Shown here: piece by piece, positions 8,694-17,400 of the stretch
How positions within the stretch are numbered: the stretch's first letter is position 1
How the letters are laid out: each line of letters opens with the position of its first letter
Assembly (NCBI RefSeq): GCF_004359215.1
Contig: NC_090615.1
Location: forward strand, 2,418,686 to 2,449,477
Source of the DNA: Bremia lactucae
Lineage: Eukaryota > Oomycota > Peronosporomycetes > Peronosporales > Peronosporaceae
DNA: 30,792 nucleotides
Reading direction: 5' to 3'
Made by a program: the position numbers and the translations under genes
Notes under the pieces: model-generated
What the model was told of the DNA's origin: nothing
The model's database searches: none
The model's input: only the letters and a program-made list of their open reading frames with translations

Positions 8694-9965
8694 CTAAATA
8701 AAAATATGCTTTGGAATGAATTTCAAATACTTTGGCAATGGCTATGATATCCGGATATATAGTTAGAAGAGAGCGATGCCCCCTCTAAGAAGTCAGTCGC
8801 ATGGCAGCAGAAGATATAACATGAAAATCGCTTAATAAATTAGAAAAACACGCATTTTCAAGAAAGCGAATTTGTGAAATAATGCCTTAGTGATCTTCGG
8901 TCTTGTCACATTGCAAGTTCATGCAGTCTGAGCCGGGTAGATTGTGAGTACAGTAGGTATAAAGAAATGCGACATGTTTTGCAAATCTCTGCACTGTAGT
9001 ATGACTCAAGAATTTGTGAAAGCATATTTCATGTCGTCGGCTTCAGACGAAACAGTAAATTTAGCATTATGCTTGTAAGCATCAATACAATTTAATTCTT
9101 CAATGATTTTCTAAGTTTAATTTAGTGAAAATAATTCGGCTGCTCAATTATTCGTTGATCATGAAAATGTGTCGTGAGATTGCAACGTTATAATTTCAAG
9201 CACCATTGACTTTGAATTTGGCCATGCTCACACCATCTTTTATTTAATGCAAAGTGTAAAAGCAGACTAATTCAATCTGAGGATGAGTTCACCACACCGA
9301 ATAAATTTTTCATTTGAAGGCGGGAGAACACCGACAGAATTTGGTGTAATTACATTCAAGCTACGATCAAAGAGAAATCTCAAAATCACATATTTCGCAA
9401 AAATTGTCCGAATGGTTTCTAACTTTGTTGGTCCAAATAAGAGCCACGTACCAAAATCTTACTGGCTGGAAACCTCTTTCAAATTCTTATCTGGCTACTT
9501 CTGGCAAGAGAAGGAATCAGTTTGACCCTTGTTCTCGCAAAAGAAGCAAGCAGCTGAAGGAACCAGTTCGACACGAAACTTAATAAAACGTGAATTTGCA
9601 CCGGGTAAGGCTGGAAATAACAAGTATAATGCGTCACAGGAGTAATATATCCGCGTTTCGCTCTGACAAAAAAAATCTGAAGGCAAATCACCAGTGAACG
9701 CCAACATCCTTGATCCTTTTTAGAAAGACGTTGATCCGATTTTAAGAAATCGATTGCCGCCTTTAGCATAGTAGCAGTGTACGCGCTTCTTAGCGATCTG
9801 AAAGGCACCCGCAGCAAGAAAATATCGTGACGCAAAACACGAATTTGCTGCTATCCCTGGTTTTGCATAGAGAGACTGCCTGAGAGCGAAAGGGCCCTCT
9901 CAGTGAGAGGCAGAGCCGGATCATCTTCATCCGTCCAATCTTTCGATTCTCTCAGGTAGTTTTCA
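8694..9965. other. Host intergenic region upstream of the FYVE gene
   Basis: About 1.27 kb with no recognised gene or repeat. Two open stretches were considered: 9283-9525 (+), 80 codons from ATG with no motif, and 9479-9835 (-), 118 codons from ATG, basic and hydrophobic in patches. They overlap head-on and neither shows a known domain, so I do not call either a gene. If the minus one were real, 9836-10018 would be a shared divergent promoter. Confidence 0.5.
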
Positions 9966-9967
9966 AG

Positions 9968-9984
9968 TCACTTTCGGATTCTCC
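9968..9984 (+). promoter_or_regulatory. Possible oomycete initiator (INR) of the FYVE gene
   Basis: TCACTTT at 9968-9974 fits the oomycete initiator pattern TCAYTYY, and is followed by CGGATTCTCC where the flanking promoter region is expected. It lies about 50 bases before the ATG at 10019, the usual short 5' leader in oomycetes. This is a pattern match only. Confidence 0.35.
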
Positions 9985-10018
9985 TTGTGTTGCAAAGGTG
10001 GAGCGTAAAGCCAGTGAT

Positions 10019-10837
10019 ATGAGTCTCTCGGTAAACCTAGCCAACGCGTCATTGTTGCTAGCCAAAGCCAGCAACCTGCTACCTAATAGTAAGGTATGCG
10101 GTCCACCACAGTGGCGCCCTGATGCTGCAAGCACCTCGTGCCTTTGCTGCGGAAACGATTTTTCTATATGGTTGCGGCGTCGTCACCACTGCCGCGCTTG
10201 CGGAGAGCTCGTGTGTGGTGAATGTTCGCCTTTCTGCGTTCGGCTGCCGGAGCTCGGCTTCAATGGTCTTGTACGCGTGTGCACTGGTTGTCATGCGCAG
10301 ATTGATTCCTCGTTTAATTCGTCGGCCTCTATGCTATCGCTGTCTTCCCTTGAGACGGCTACTACATCCAGTGAGTCTTCACAAAATGAGCTAATTGGCG
10401 ACGTCGAAGAGTTGCTCGTGTTTCGCTCTGTAGACGTGCTGGTCCATTGTTCGCGCGAAAAGCGGTTGAAGTTGCGGTATCAATACTTTGTTCAATCGGA
10501 AGCCGTGAGCTGGCTCATGGATGCTGGTATTATGTCCAGCCGCACTGACTGCGTTTCGCTCTTTCTGCGCCTTGTGAAATGTGGCTATGTTACATTGAAG
10601 CCATGGAGCGGTTCGGGATGCAGTGCCTTCTATTATATAAGTGAGGAAATAACGCTCGATAATCGGTTATCGCACTACGAAACAGCAATCCACTCGGAGA
10701 CAAGCAGGTGCTACAATTGCACACAGTCGTTTCAAAAGTCGCTTGCACCTGCCGATGGCTTCTGTTCTATCGACTGCAAAACAAACGCACTCATTAATCA
10801 ATTGGACTCGGCTCATATTCACCGTTTCTGTGACTGA
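10019..10837 (+). CDS. FYVE zinc-finger and DEP domain protein, 272 residues
   Basis: A phosphoinositide-binding adaptor-type protein, probably acting at endosomal membranes. The FYVE domain (about residues 31-92) has the WxxD motif (WRPD, 32-35), the RRHHC core (54-58) followed by RACG, the RVC motif (86-88), and eight zinc ligands, C41, C44, C58, C61, C66, C69, C88 and C91; the basic patch binds PI3P in this family. A Ser-rich linker (97-121) leads to a DEP-like domain (about 137-208: EAVSWLMDAGIMS, then SLFLRLVKCGYVTL). A C-terminal C231-x2-C234 ... C249-x3-C253 cluster (DGFCSIDC) could hold another zinc. The frame is open upstream to 9884, but the only in-frame upstream starts are non-ATG, so ATG 10019 was chosen. 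No introns are needed. It is the only intact host gene here; catalytic domains are absent. Confidence 0.85.
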   Translation: MSLSVNLANASLLLAKASNLLPNSKVCGPPQWRPDAASTSCLCCGNDFSIWLRRRHHCRACGELVCGECSPFCVRLPELGFNGLVRVCTGCHAQIDSSFNSSASMLSLSSLETATTSSESSQNELIGDVEELLVFRSVDVLVHCSREKRLKLRYQYFVQSEAVSWLMDAGIMSSRTDCVSLFLRLVKCGYVTLKPWSGSGCSAFYYISEEITLDNRLSHYETAIHSETSRCYNCTQSFQKSLAPADGFCSIDCKTNALINQLDSAHIHRFCD

Positions 10838-11188
10838 CAATTCTATTCTCCATGAGCCATTTATCTGACCAGCACCTCTGTATCTATCGGCCTAGATAGC
10901 TTCCCATTTGTACATTAAAAAGTCATGTATCCTCAAGATCTTGGCTAAAAAAATATCCTAATAGATCTTCACATTGTGATTTATTTCACGGGATTGCAAA
11001 TCATATGGATCCGTAAACAAAAAAATTCTTGAGTATCAAAACGCGCAGTGCTTTCTTACGCTGCATTGAACGCTTCTTGACCTCAAGTTGAAGTGTAAGA
11101 GTGTTAAAATGGTGTAGAAAACAGGGTAGCTTACGAATGAATGTGTAACGGCTCAACGTCTAGAGGTTTCGAAGTAGTAAATGGGAAA
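10838..11188. other. Host region 3' of the FYVE gene
   Basis: 351 bases without a recognised gene. It should hold the 3' untranslated region; ACATTAAAAAG near 10912 is a weak candidate polyadenylation context. LTR sequence starts at 11189. Confidence 0.5.
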
Positions 11189-11371
11189 TGTAATGGGCTA
11201 AAGTTGCCCTAATGCTAGACAGTCCCCGTTAAATACACTTGGTGTACTTAGGGGATGGTCAATTACTAAATTAAAGTAATTAGACCCAGCACTCGGGTGT
11301 GGTTCACATTTGTGACCAACCCTTGATGTGATGCACATAGGTGCATTCACATTAGGAGGGATGACGCCTAG
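11189..11371 (+). repeat. LTR-B, 5' fragment
   Basis: Begins TGTAATGGGCTAAAGTTGCC and runs through the family hairpins (AATACACttgGTGTACTT and GTGATGCACataGGTGCATTCAC) to GATGACGCCTAG, where an LTR-A copy interrupts it. Only the first third of an LTR-B remains, on the opposite strand to the other LTR-B copies. Confidence 0.8.
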
Positions 11372-11722
11372 TGTAACGGGGCACTACGACTTGTACTGCT
11401 TCAGTACAAGTCCACTTCGCACTGCTTCAGTTGCGAGTGGTGCCTTAAGTTATTTCACGTTCACTAGTACGTGCAGAGGAAGACTTCTCTTTAAGGTAAC
11501 TAGCTTAAAGAGGCTAAAATGAAAACTGTATTAATATAATTTAGTATCTCTTCTTTCTATCTATTAACTCTAACTTAATTATAAACTAATACTAAACATG
11601 CAACTGAATTCTTATCTTATCTTATCTTATCTTATCTTATCTTATCTGTCTCTCTCTTTTGTTTATATCTACAGCTGAATAGTCTGCGGAATAAATAGAT
11701 ATAATGGTCTATACCTATTTAT
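11372..11722 (-). repeat. LTR-A, truncated copy
   Basis: Reads TGTAACGGGGCACTACGACTT on the plus strand, the reverse complement of the LTR-A 3' end. It follows the family to ...GGTCTATACCTATTTAT and stops where the second LTR-A begins at 11723; about 100 bases of its 5' part are missing. Confidence 0.85.
11611..11645 (+). repeat. (CTTAT)7 microsatellite in LTR-A
   Basis: Seven tandem CTTAT units. The neighbouring LTR-A copies have only one to three such units at the same place, so it is a slippage expansion inside the LTR. Confidence 0.95.
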
Positions 11723-12172
11723 TGTAACGGGGCACTGCGACTTGTACTGTTTCAGTACAAGTCCACTTCACACTGCTTCAGATGTGAGTAGTGCCTCTCG
11801 TTAGGTGACGTACACTGTACGTATAGAGGAAGACTTCTCTTAAGGCAAGTTAGCTTAAGAGTGTAAAATGAAAACTGTATTAATATAGTTAAGTGTCTTG
11901 TTAATCTATCTTTGTAAATGTTGTCTTAACTATAAACTAATACTAAACATGTAAATGAATTCTTATCTATCTTATCTCGTAACTCTCTTTGATTACTTCT
12001 ACAGCTGATTAGTCTGCGGAATAAATAGACATAATGGTCTATACCTATTTATGGATAAGAATTCAGGAAATTACTATTTAAAGTAATTTCCTCCAAATAT
12101 TATCTACCTTTTGGATAATATTAATTAACAATCTTTTATTGTTAATTTCATGTAACGATACACCCCGTTACA
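11723..12172 (-). repeat. LTR-A, full copy, 3' LTR of the element at 12173-13651
   Basis: 450 bp with the family's inverted ends: on the minus strand TGTAACGGGGTGTATCG ... AGTGCCCCGTTACA. The adjoining sequence at 12173-12186 is a polypurine tract on the minus strand, which identifies this as the 3' LTR of an element whose body lies to the right. Confidence 0.9.
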
Positions 12173-12186
12173 TCACCCCTCCCTTA
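12173..12186 (-). other. Polypurine tract before the 3' LTR-A
   Basis: Minus strand TAAGGGAGGGGTGA directly abuts the LTR start TGTAACGG. A purine run at this place is the plus-strand primer of LTR retrotransposons. Confidence 0.7.
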
Positions 12187-12249
12187 AACGACAATCACTC
12201 TGAATGTCATTAGGTGGAGTGGTCGCTAAATGACCACTTAATTTTTAAA

Positions 12250-13392
12250 ATGATTTTGATTGGTCAGATCCATCATTTTAAATTCCATCGCATGAAGGAA
12301 CAATTCATGCGGGGTGAGGATAGTGTTGAACCTTCGGCTGCGGTTCGTGCAGCCGCGGGTGACGCATTGTTATCTCTTGCGGTAGACGTTCCGTCTACCG
12401 TAGTGTCTTCCACTCGCACAACACTTGGTGTTGCGAGTGCACGTGGTGATTCACCACGTGAGTACGACCCCTCTTTAGAGGTCGACTACGAATGCGAGTC
12501 GTACGAAATGGCCGACTTAAGGAGAATAGAACAGTCGCCTGATAGACGTCAGGCGGCTGACTATGAGCCTTCGAATGAGAGGACTTATTCTGATAAACGT
12601 GTTAATAGTCTATTTGGTTCCGACGATGAGGATGATCCTTCATCGCTTGTTCTGTCTCCCGTATGGTCATTTGCACGTGTTTCTTTGCAAGGTGATGACG
12701 ATGGCGTAAGCCATCGCTTGAAACGTTCTTGTTGCACCCCTGCTTCAGTGGGTACCACTCAGTGGAGTGAAGACAGTAAAATGTCTCAACTCGCCCCTGA
12801 GAAGAAATCGTGGCTTTTGCCAGACAAGCTAATCAATAGCTTGTCTGGAGAGACTACTCATATCAATAAATATCCATTGCGACAAAGCTACATGGCCTTG
12901 ATCCCAGCGCGAAGAACTTTCGCGCTGAGGATGATTTTTTTCTCGATGCTTTTCTTAAGCATCGATGGTTTAGTAGCAACAATAAGCGAGACTTTGTCTC
13001 GTCTCAAATACTTTTTTCTCGATGCTTGTCTTAAGCATCGATGGTTTAGTGGCAACAATAAGCGAGACTTTGTATCGCTTATGCAAGCCTGAAGCGCGTT
13101 CATTTGTGATGTCAAGGACATTGGACGCGAAGCCTGGCTTCAAAAACTTTACGCGAATCGCGTTAAGTTTAAGAATCAAACTCCAACCGGTGCAAAGTAT
13201 AAATTGCATCGGTTGTCACCTGAGGCTGGACTCCCATGACTCACGTGGGGTGATCCGTGTCCGTGTTGTGAAGACAACTCGAAGAGGGTAAAAGGGAATG
13301 TTGATTTTCTTTCTTCGCCCTGGGGAAGGGACCGCATCTCTATTGAGATGCGTGATGCGATTGACGTTATGCAATCGATTTACAAGTGCTAG
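12250..13392 (+). pseudogene. Antisense ORF of an LTR-A-family element, unknown function
   Basis: Runs opposite to the element it lies in, between the polypurine tract (12186) and the chromodomain (13367-13651, minus). From ATG 12250 the frame is open to TGA 13090-13092 (280 codons), and stays open beyond it to TGA 13237-13239 and then to TAG 13390-13392, so two stops have probably broken a gene of about 380 codons. The N-terminal half is acidic and Ser-rich (EVDYECESYEMADL, FGSDDEDDPSS). The C-terminal half looks folded: FFLDACLKHRWFSGNNKRDF, TPTGAKYKLHRLSP, then WGDPCPCCEDN and SSPWGRD. The CPCC cluster hints at a metal site. Shorter related pieces lie at 17039-17343 and 21941-22756. I do not recognise the family. 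Antisense ORFs at this place are known in some plant Ty3/gypsy elements of the Tat/Grande type; homology to those is not claimed. Confidence 0.55.
12936..13087 (+). repeat. 76-bp tandem duplication inside the antisense ORF
   Basis: Two copies of a unit with CTCGATGCTTNTCTTAAGC, then ATCGATGGTTTAGTRGCAAC, offset by 76 bases, so the peptide LKHRWFSxNNKRDF is encoded twice. Because 76 is not a multiple of three the duplication shifts frame: only the second copy is in the frame open from 12250. Each unit also has a TCGATGCTT/AAGCATCGA hairpin. Confidence 0.85.
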
Positions 13393-13651
13393 GGGCGCGT
13401 GTTTTTCGATGAGCCTTTTGAACCATCGGGTGGGTCTCGTCATACTGACGGACGAGGCCCTCAACGTCAGCAATCAGCTGGGAACGAGGCTCCCAGCTGT
13501 CAGGTAAAGATGGATAACCACGCCAGCGAACAAGATAACTCGTTCGCTGCCCCTTCACACCACGGTGGTTCTGGATACGTTCCACAAGGAAACGTTGATC
13601 ACCGTGGGAATCCACCAATGGTTGTGGCGGAATAGAAAAAAGCAGATCCAA
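13367..13651 (-). pseudogene. Chromodomain end of an integrase
   Basis: A 94-codon minus frame whose residues about 20-65 read QRFLVERIQNHRG, then SYLVRWRGYPSLPDSWEPRS: aromatic/WRGY and SWEP blocks typical of the chromodomain at the C-terminus of chromovirus (Ty3/gypsy) integrases, which bind histone marks and steer insertion. The integrase core is not found upstream on this strand (13652-14216), so only the terminal domain survives. It converges with the antisense ORF and overlaps its last 26 bases. Confidence 0.8.
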
Positions 13652-14066
13652 ACCAGGTGTCGGATATAATGTCGAGGATCGACAAAATCAATCATTTTCT
13701 CCATGATTTGGAGGAGGAACTTGACCACGAGCGCGGAAGCGTCACTCGTTTGAGCAGACGGTTCGGGCTCAACATATCGAGCGGTTGGATGACCGTTCGA
13801 AGAGTGCGTACTCCATGTTGGAGTACGAACGGAATTATCACGCTCTTCGTGATGAGATGTCGCCAGCTCTTCGTGATGAGCTGTCGCCAACTCATCGCGG
13901 TTTCGAGGATCTTCGGACCCGACTTGAGAATCTCCAGATTCAGCATGAGAATCTAGTTCGTGACCACAAAAATCTTTTAGGGATTCTTGAAAAGGGTGGT
14001 CAGATCCGTCCTCGAAAGAAGCCGCTTACTGATGGTACGGGCGGAGCCGACCGACGTAAAATGTAG
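13399..14066 (+). pseudogene. Helical, coiled-coil-like ORF opposite and beyond the chromodomain
   Basis: One plus frame is open from 13399 to about 13800 with a single TAG (13633-13635), then reading shifts to the frame 13785-14066. The second part is strongly helical and charged: MSRIDKINHFLHDLEEELDH, then LRTRLENLQIQHENLVRDHK, spaced like a coiled coil. The first part overlaps the chromodomain on the other strand and may be open only because of that. A counterpart in the same place relative to a chromodomain exists at 22920-23310. Whether it is a separate gene or the 3' part of the antisense ORF cannot be told. Confidence 0.35.
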
Positions 14067-14216
14067 GATGCGTTCGCAACCTACGTGGCAATTTTATTGT
14101 GTACGCATTGCCTCTGCAATGCAGTACACGGAAAGTATCAATGAACTTGGGTATTTAGTCTACTGCTACCCACATTAGTGACTAAACGCTTTGGTCGGAT
14201 TACCGTAAAGAGTAGC

Positions 14217-14675
14217 TGTGACGGGGTGTATCGTTTAATAAAATTAACGGTTAAAGGCTGTTAATTAATATGTTATCTAAAAGGTAGATAATATTTGAAG
14301 GATATTACTTTGTATAGTAATGTTTGGAATTCTTATTCATAAATAGGTATAGACCATTATATCTATTTATTCCGCAGACTACTCAGCTGTAGAGATAAAC
14401 AAAAGAGAGATACAGATAAGATAAGATAAGATTAAAAATCAATTGCATGTTTAGTATAAGATTATAATTAAGTTAGCATTTACAAGATAGATAGAAGAGA
14501 TACTTAAATATATTAATACTTTTTTCATTTTACCCTCTTTAAGCTAGTTACATTTAAGAGAAGTCTTCCTCTGCACGTACTAGTGTACGTGAAATAATGT
14601 TATGCACCACTTGCAACTGAAGCAGCGCAAAGTGGACTTGTACTGAAGCAGTGCAAGTCGTAGTGCCCCGTTACA
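14217..14675 (+). repeat. LTR-A, 5' LTR of E4
   Basis: 459 bp, TGTGACGGGGTGTATCG ... AGTGCCCCGTTACA. Two bases later TGGTAGCGCTTTGTAGTCC is the primer-binding site. One base in the first four differs from the family (TGTG for TGTA). Confidence 0.9.
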
Positions 14676-14807
14676 CCTGGTAGCGCTTTGTAGTCCGTCC
14701 AAGGACCACATTTTCCACCTCTAGCATGGATATGTTTGATGATAGAGGGAATACGCATCACGTTTTTCGAGAAAGCTACTACTTTTTAAGTAAGTGCAGA
14801 CGAACGA

Positions 14808-15694
14808 ATGAGTTCGACCGAAGGAAACGATGCAATCTTGGCAATGCTGTCCAATTTGAACAGAGATGCCCTCCATTCAGCCATCGCCAAGTTTATACAA
14901 CATGAACTGGACGAGATGAAGGAAAACGTAGCCTTGCTGAATAAGCGAGGCTCTCAACAGGCAGAACTGCTGGGGTTACAACAGGTACAGACAGACCCCT
15001 GTACCTGAGATGACGCAAACGCGTCGTCCTGAAATTTTAAAGATTGACATCTCTAAGTTAAGGGGAGTCGAAGAAGACTCCCTCTTGAGATGGTTTGTCG
15101 AGTTGGACGATGCCAGAAGGGCACGTCACATCATCGACGAGCAAATGCAAGTCGCATTCGCTCAATCAAATTTGACAGGTCGTGCCAAAACTTAGGCATT
15201 GGGCCTTAAGTTGCGCGACCCATATGTCTTTGGGTCGCTAGACGCTTTTAAAGCCCGGCTCCAACAAACGTTTGAACCGCCAAGGGCTGAGTTCAGAGCT
15301 CGTTCAGAGCTTCTGAAACTCAAGCAAGGCAAGCGTGATGTTCACGCATATGCTCAACACATACGACTCTTAGCGAGTTGTATAACAAATAACCCAGTCC
15401 AGGAACACACGTTGATTACGGTGTTCATGCAAGGTCTTACGGATGGTCCCGTAAAACCCCACTTGTTCCTCTTGGAGCTGGATACGCTTGAAGAAGCAAT
15501 TTCCGTTGCGGAACAAAAAAACTTTAGCTTGAGACAGGCTCAAGCTAGTTCGTCATCGTATCGTCCTCCAAGACAACACGAGCTAGGAGATCCAGAACCC
15601 ATGGACCTCTTTTACGTCGAAAGCGAGAGATCTCGCTTTTCGCGCAATAAGCGATTGCAGAAATGTCATCGCTGTCAAAAGTTAGGACACTACG
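14808..15694 (+). pseudogene. E4 gag, broken by a 4-base insertion, a nonsense codon and an LTR
   Basis: Homologous throughout to the E7 gag at 29733. The ATG at 14808 gives a helical N-terminus (LHSAIAKFIQHELDEMKENV). Near 14990 an extra AGAC (CAGACAGACCC against CAGACCC in E7) shifts the frame and brings a TGA at 15006-15008; the old frame resumes at 15010. A TAG at 15193-15195 replaces a Trp codon of E7 (ACTTAG against ACTTGG). The capsid core (FEPPRAEFRARSELLKLKQG, KRDVHAYAQHIRLLAS) and the first zinc-knuckle half (KCHRCQKLGHYV) follow, then LTR-C cuts it at 15695 inside the knuckle. Confidence 0.9.
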
Positions 15695-16177
15695 TGTAAT
15701 GGGGCACATTGGTTGGAGAACCATTGTTGTGGTACATTTACTTTATAGGTAACATACCCTTTTATCTAATTTTAAAATATTTAGTTACTTAAATCCCATG
15801 TATTATGGGTAATAAATGTGGTCGCCGCCAGATATAAATCCGGCGGCCAAAATCTATTTTAAAATTTAGCTAGGATAAGGTTGTTAAATTTTAAATAACT
15901 AAATAAAGTGCAGTTCCCCTTTTGATCGTAAAGCGTTTAGTGTCTTTCTAAGGCGTGCGCATTGATCTGTAAGAGATAGAAGCCTTTCTAAGGTATATCC
16001 TCTTGGGCACTAGTTGCCCTTGGCTCTACGAACCCCTGAATCCCTTAAACTAGAATTCGTTAAGCTTTAATAGCTTGTACGACTCCCTGAGTTATTAAGC
16101 CCATTAGCTCAAAAGAACTAGTGACTATCTGAGTCTGAAAGTCTTCCTCTGACTTTAGGAGTGAGGTAGCTCCGCTA
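15695..16177 (+). repeat. LTR-C fragment inserted in E4 gag
   Basis: Starts TGTAATGGGGCACATTGG, directly after gag codons, and matches the E1 LTR in reverse. It ends GAGGTAGCTCCGCTA, three or so bases short of the expected terminal ACA, then runs into unrelated DNA. No second half of gag follows, so more than a clean insertion has happened. Confidence 0.85.
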
Positions 16178-16502
16178 AAAATTCTCCATCACAGCTGTCC
16201 GGCGTTATTGCAAAACACTTAACATGCACAAGAAGTAGTATCAAACTGTTGAGGCATCCGATTAATTCAACCTCGCACCGGAGTCACATTCAGCAACTTT
16301 ACAAGTGAACTTTCCTTTAAACTGCAATAAGTTTGCTTTGGTTGTTTGAAGGCTTCGACAGTTGAAACGTAATTATCAGTTTCCGTATATTTTAATTTAG
16401 AATTTCACTAATTTGAAATGGCTGATAGGATGTAGCTTTGCCATTTCGAACATTATAAGACAGATTTTTTCTAGATTATGGCTGCCCTAATGACAGAGTT
16501 AA
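16178..16502. other. Unassigned DNA between LTR-C and LTR-B
   Basis: 325 bases. No open frame of note, no match to any repeat in the window that I can see. Confidence 0.5.
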
Positions 16503-17038
16503 TGTTGGCGGGACGTCGTAATGTAGCCACACTCTTCTTAGACACACACCCTAGCACAGCGAGGAAGCCGTTTAATCAGCTTCTCTTGCGTGCAGTGAGG
16601 TAGTTGCGGAGGGCGCGTTAGCGTCCTCACCCAACGCACTAAGTACTCTCGTTAAGTATCATCACGGGAGCTGTAATCCGGCTCCTCGTGCGCACTTACC
16701 AAGTAGGAAGTAGTTTTCAGACTGATTAATATTTACTCGTATTAAATATAAATACCTATTTTTACCAATGAAAATGTCATCTCTATAGATAACACTAAAT
16801 ATGTATTGCGAGTGTATCTTTCTCAATAAGTCGCGTAATGGATGACGCTAGCCAGGAGGGATGACGCTAGGCGTCATCCCTCCTAATGTGAATGCACCCA
16901 TGTGCATCACATACACAAGGGTTAATCACAAATGTGCACCACACCCGAGTGCTGGGTCTAATTCCTTTAATTTAGTAATTGACCATCCCCTTAAGTACAC
17001 AAAGTGTACTTAACGGGGACTTTGTAACATTAGGGCAA
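16503..17038 (-). repeat. LTR-B, lacking its first 15 or so bases
   Basis: Plus-strand start TGTTGGCGGGACGTCGTAATG corresponds to the LTR-B 3' end; the other end stops at ATTAGGGCAA, before the CTTTAGCCCGTTACA seen in other copies, and joins antisense-ORF sequence directly. It carries an enlarged palindrome at 16854-16884. Confidence 0.85.
16854..16884. repeat. Perfect palindrome in LTR-B, 14-bp arms
   Basis: AGGAGGGATGACGC, loop TAG, GCGTCATCCCTCCT. Other LTR-B copies have a shorter stem here; this copy also repeats GGATGACGCTAG just before it (16840-16851). Confidence 0.95.
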
Positions 17039-17343
17039 TCCACTCTAACAGTGAGGATGCTGATCCGTCGCTCGTTGTCGACTACAATGAGTCGACACCG
17101 TTGCCGTCACCTCATAGTAGTGATGTGGACAACGAGCTCATGGGGAGTGATGATGCGGCATTATTGCCCATCCAAACGTCTCTCATGGCTCACAACATGG
17201 AGACAGCATCGTTTACGAATGCTGTCCCATCGACAGGTAATGAGAGCGCTGCTTATAAAGGCGCAGCTGCTTCTCCGTTGGGTATAACCACAACGCCTTA
17301 TGCTCAGACCATAATTCTTAATGGTTCTGACGTAGAAATTTAG
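17039..17343 (+). pseudogene. Antisense ORF fragment, LTR-B-family version
   Basis: About 100 codons of open frame from the LTR-B junction to TAG 17341-17343. DPSLVVDYNESTPLPS matches the E5-side copy (22100 on) and resembles DPSLEVDYECESY in the LTR-A-family ORF at 12250. The piece is acidic and Ser/Thr-rich (NELMGSDDAALLPIQ). It is cut at the 5' side by the LTR-B deletion and at the 3' side by the LTR-A at 17401. No initiation signal is present, so it is a scrap. Confidence 0.5.
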
Positions 17344-17400
17344 GAGCCTAAAGCTCCCGTGTCTTTAAAGTTTTTCTAAAAAGTATTCTCCGAGTCATCA

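Larger units (their letters stand above)
14217..15694 (+). mobile_element. LTR-A retrotransposon E4, 5' part only
   Basis: LTR-A (14217-14675), primer-binding site (14678 on), leader, and gag (14808-15694). The body stops where an LTR-C fragment begins at 15695, so pol is missing. Confidence 0.85.

Noticed and set aside
9283..9525. 80-codon plus ORF starting at an ATG
   Set aside because: No recognisable motif, no second copy, and no clear promoter or context.
9479..9835. 118-codon minus ORF upstream of the FYVE gene
   Set aside because: It overlaps another ORF head-on, has no domain and an irregular composition; not enough to call a gene.
11611..11645. CTTAT repeats as a CRISPR-like array
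   Set aside because: It is a plain 5-base microsatellite without spacers, inside an LTR.
12173..14216. Region between oppositely oriented LTR-A copies as one fold-back element
   Set aside because: The left LTR has a polypurine tract and is a 3' LTR for a minus element; the right LTR is followed by a primer-binding site and gag, so it is the 5' LTR of a separate plus element.
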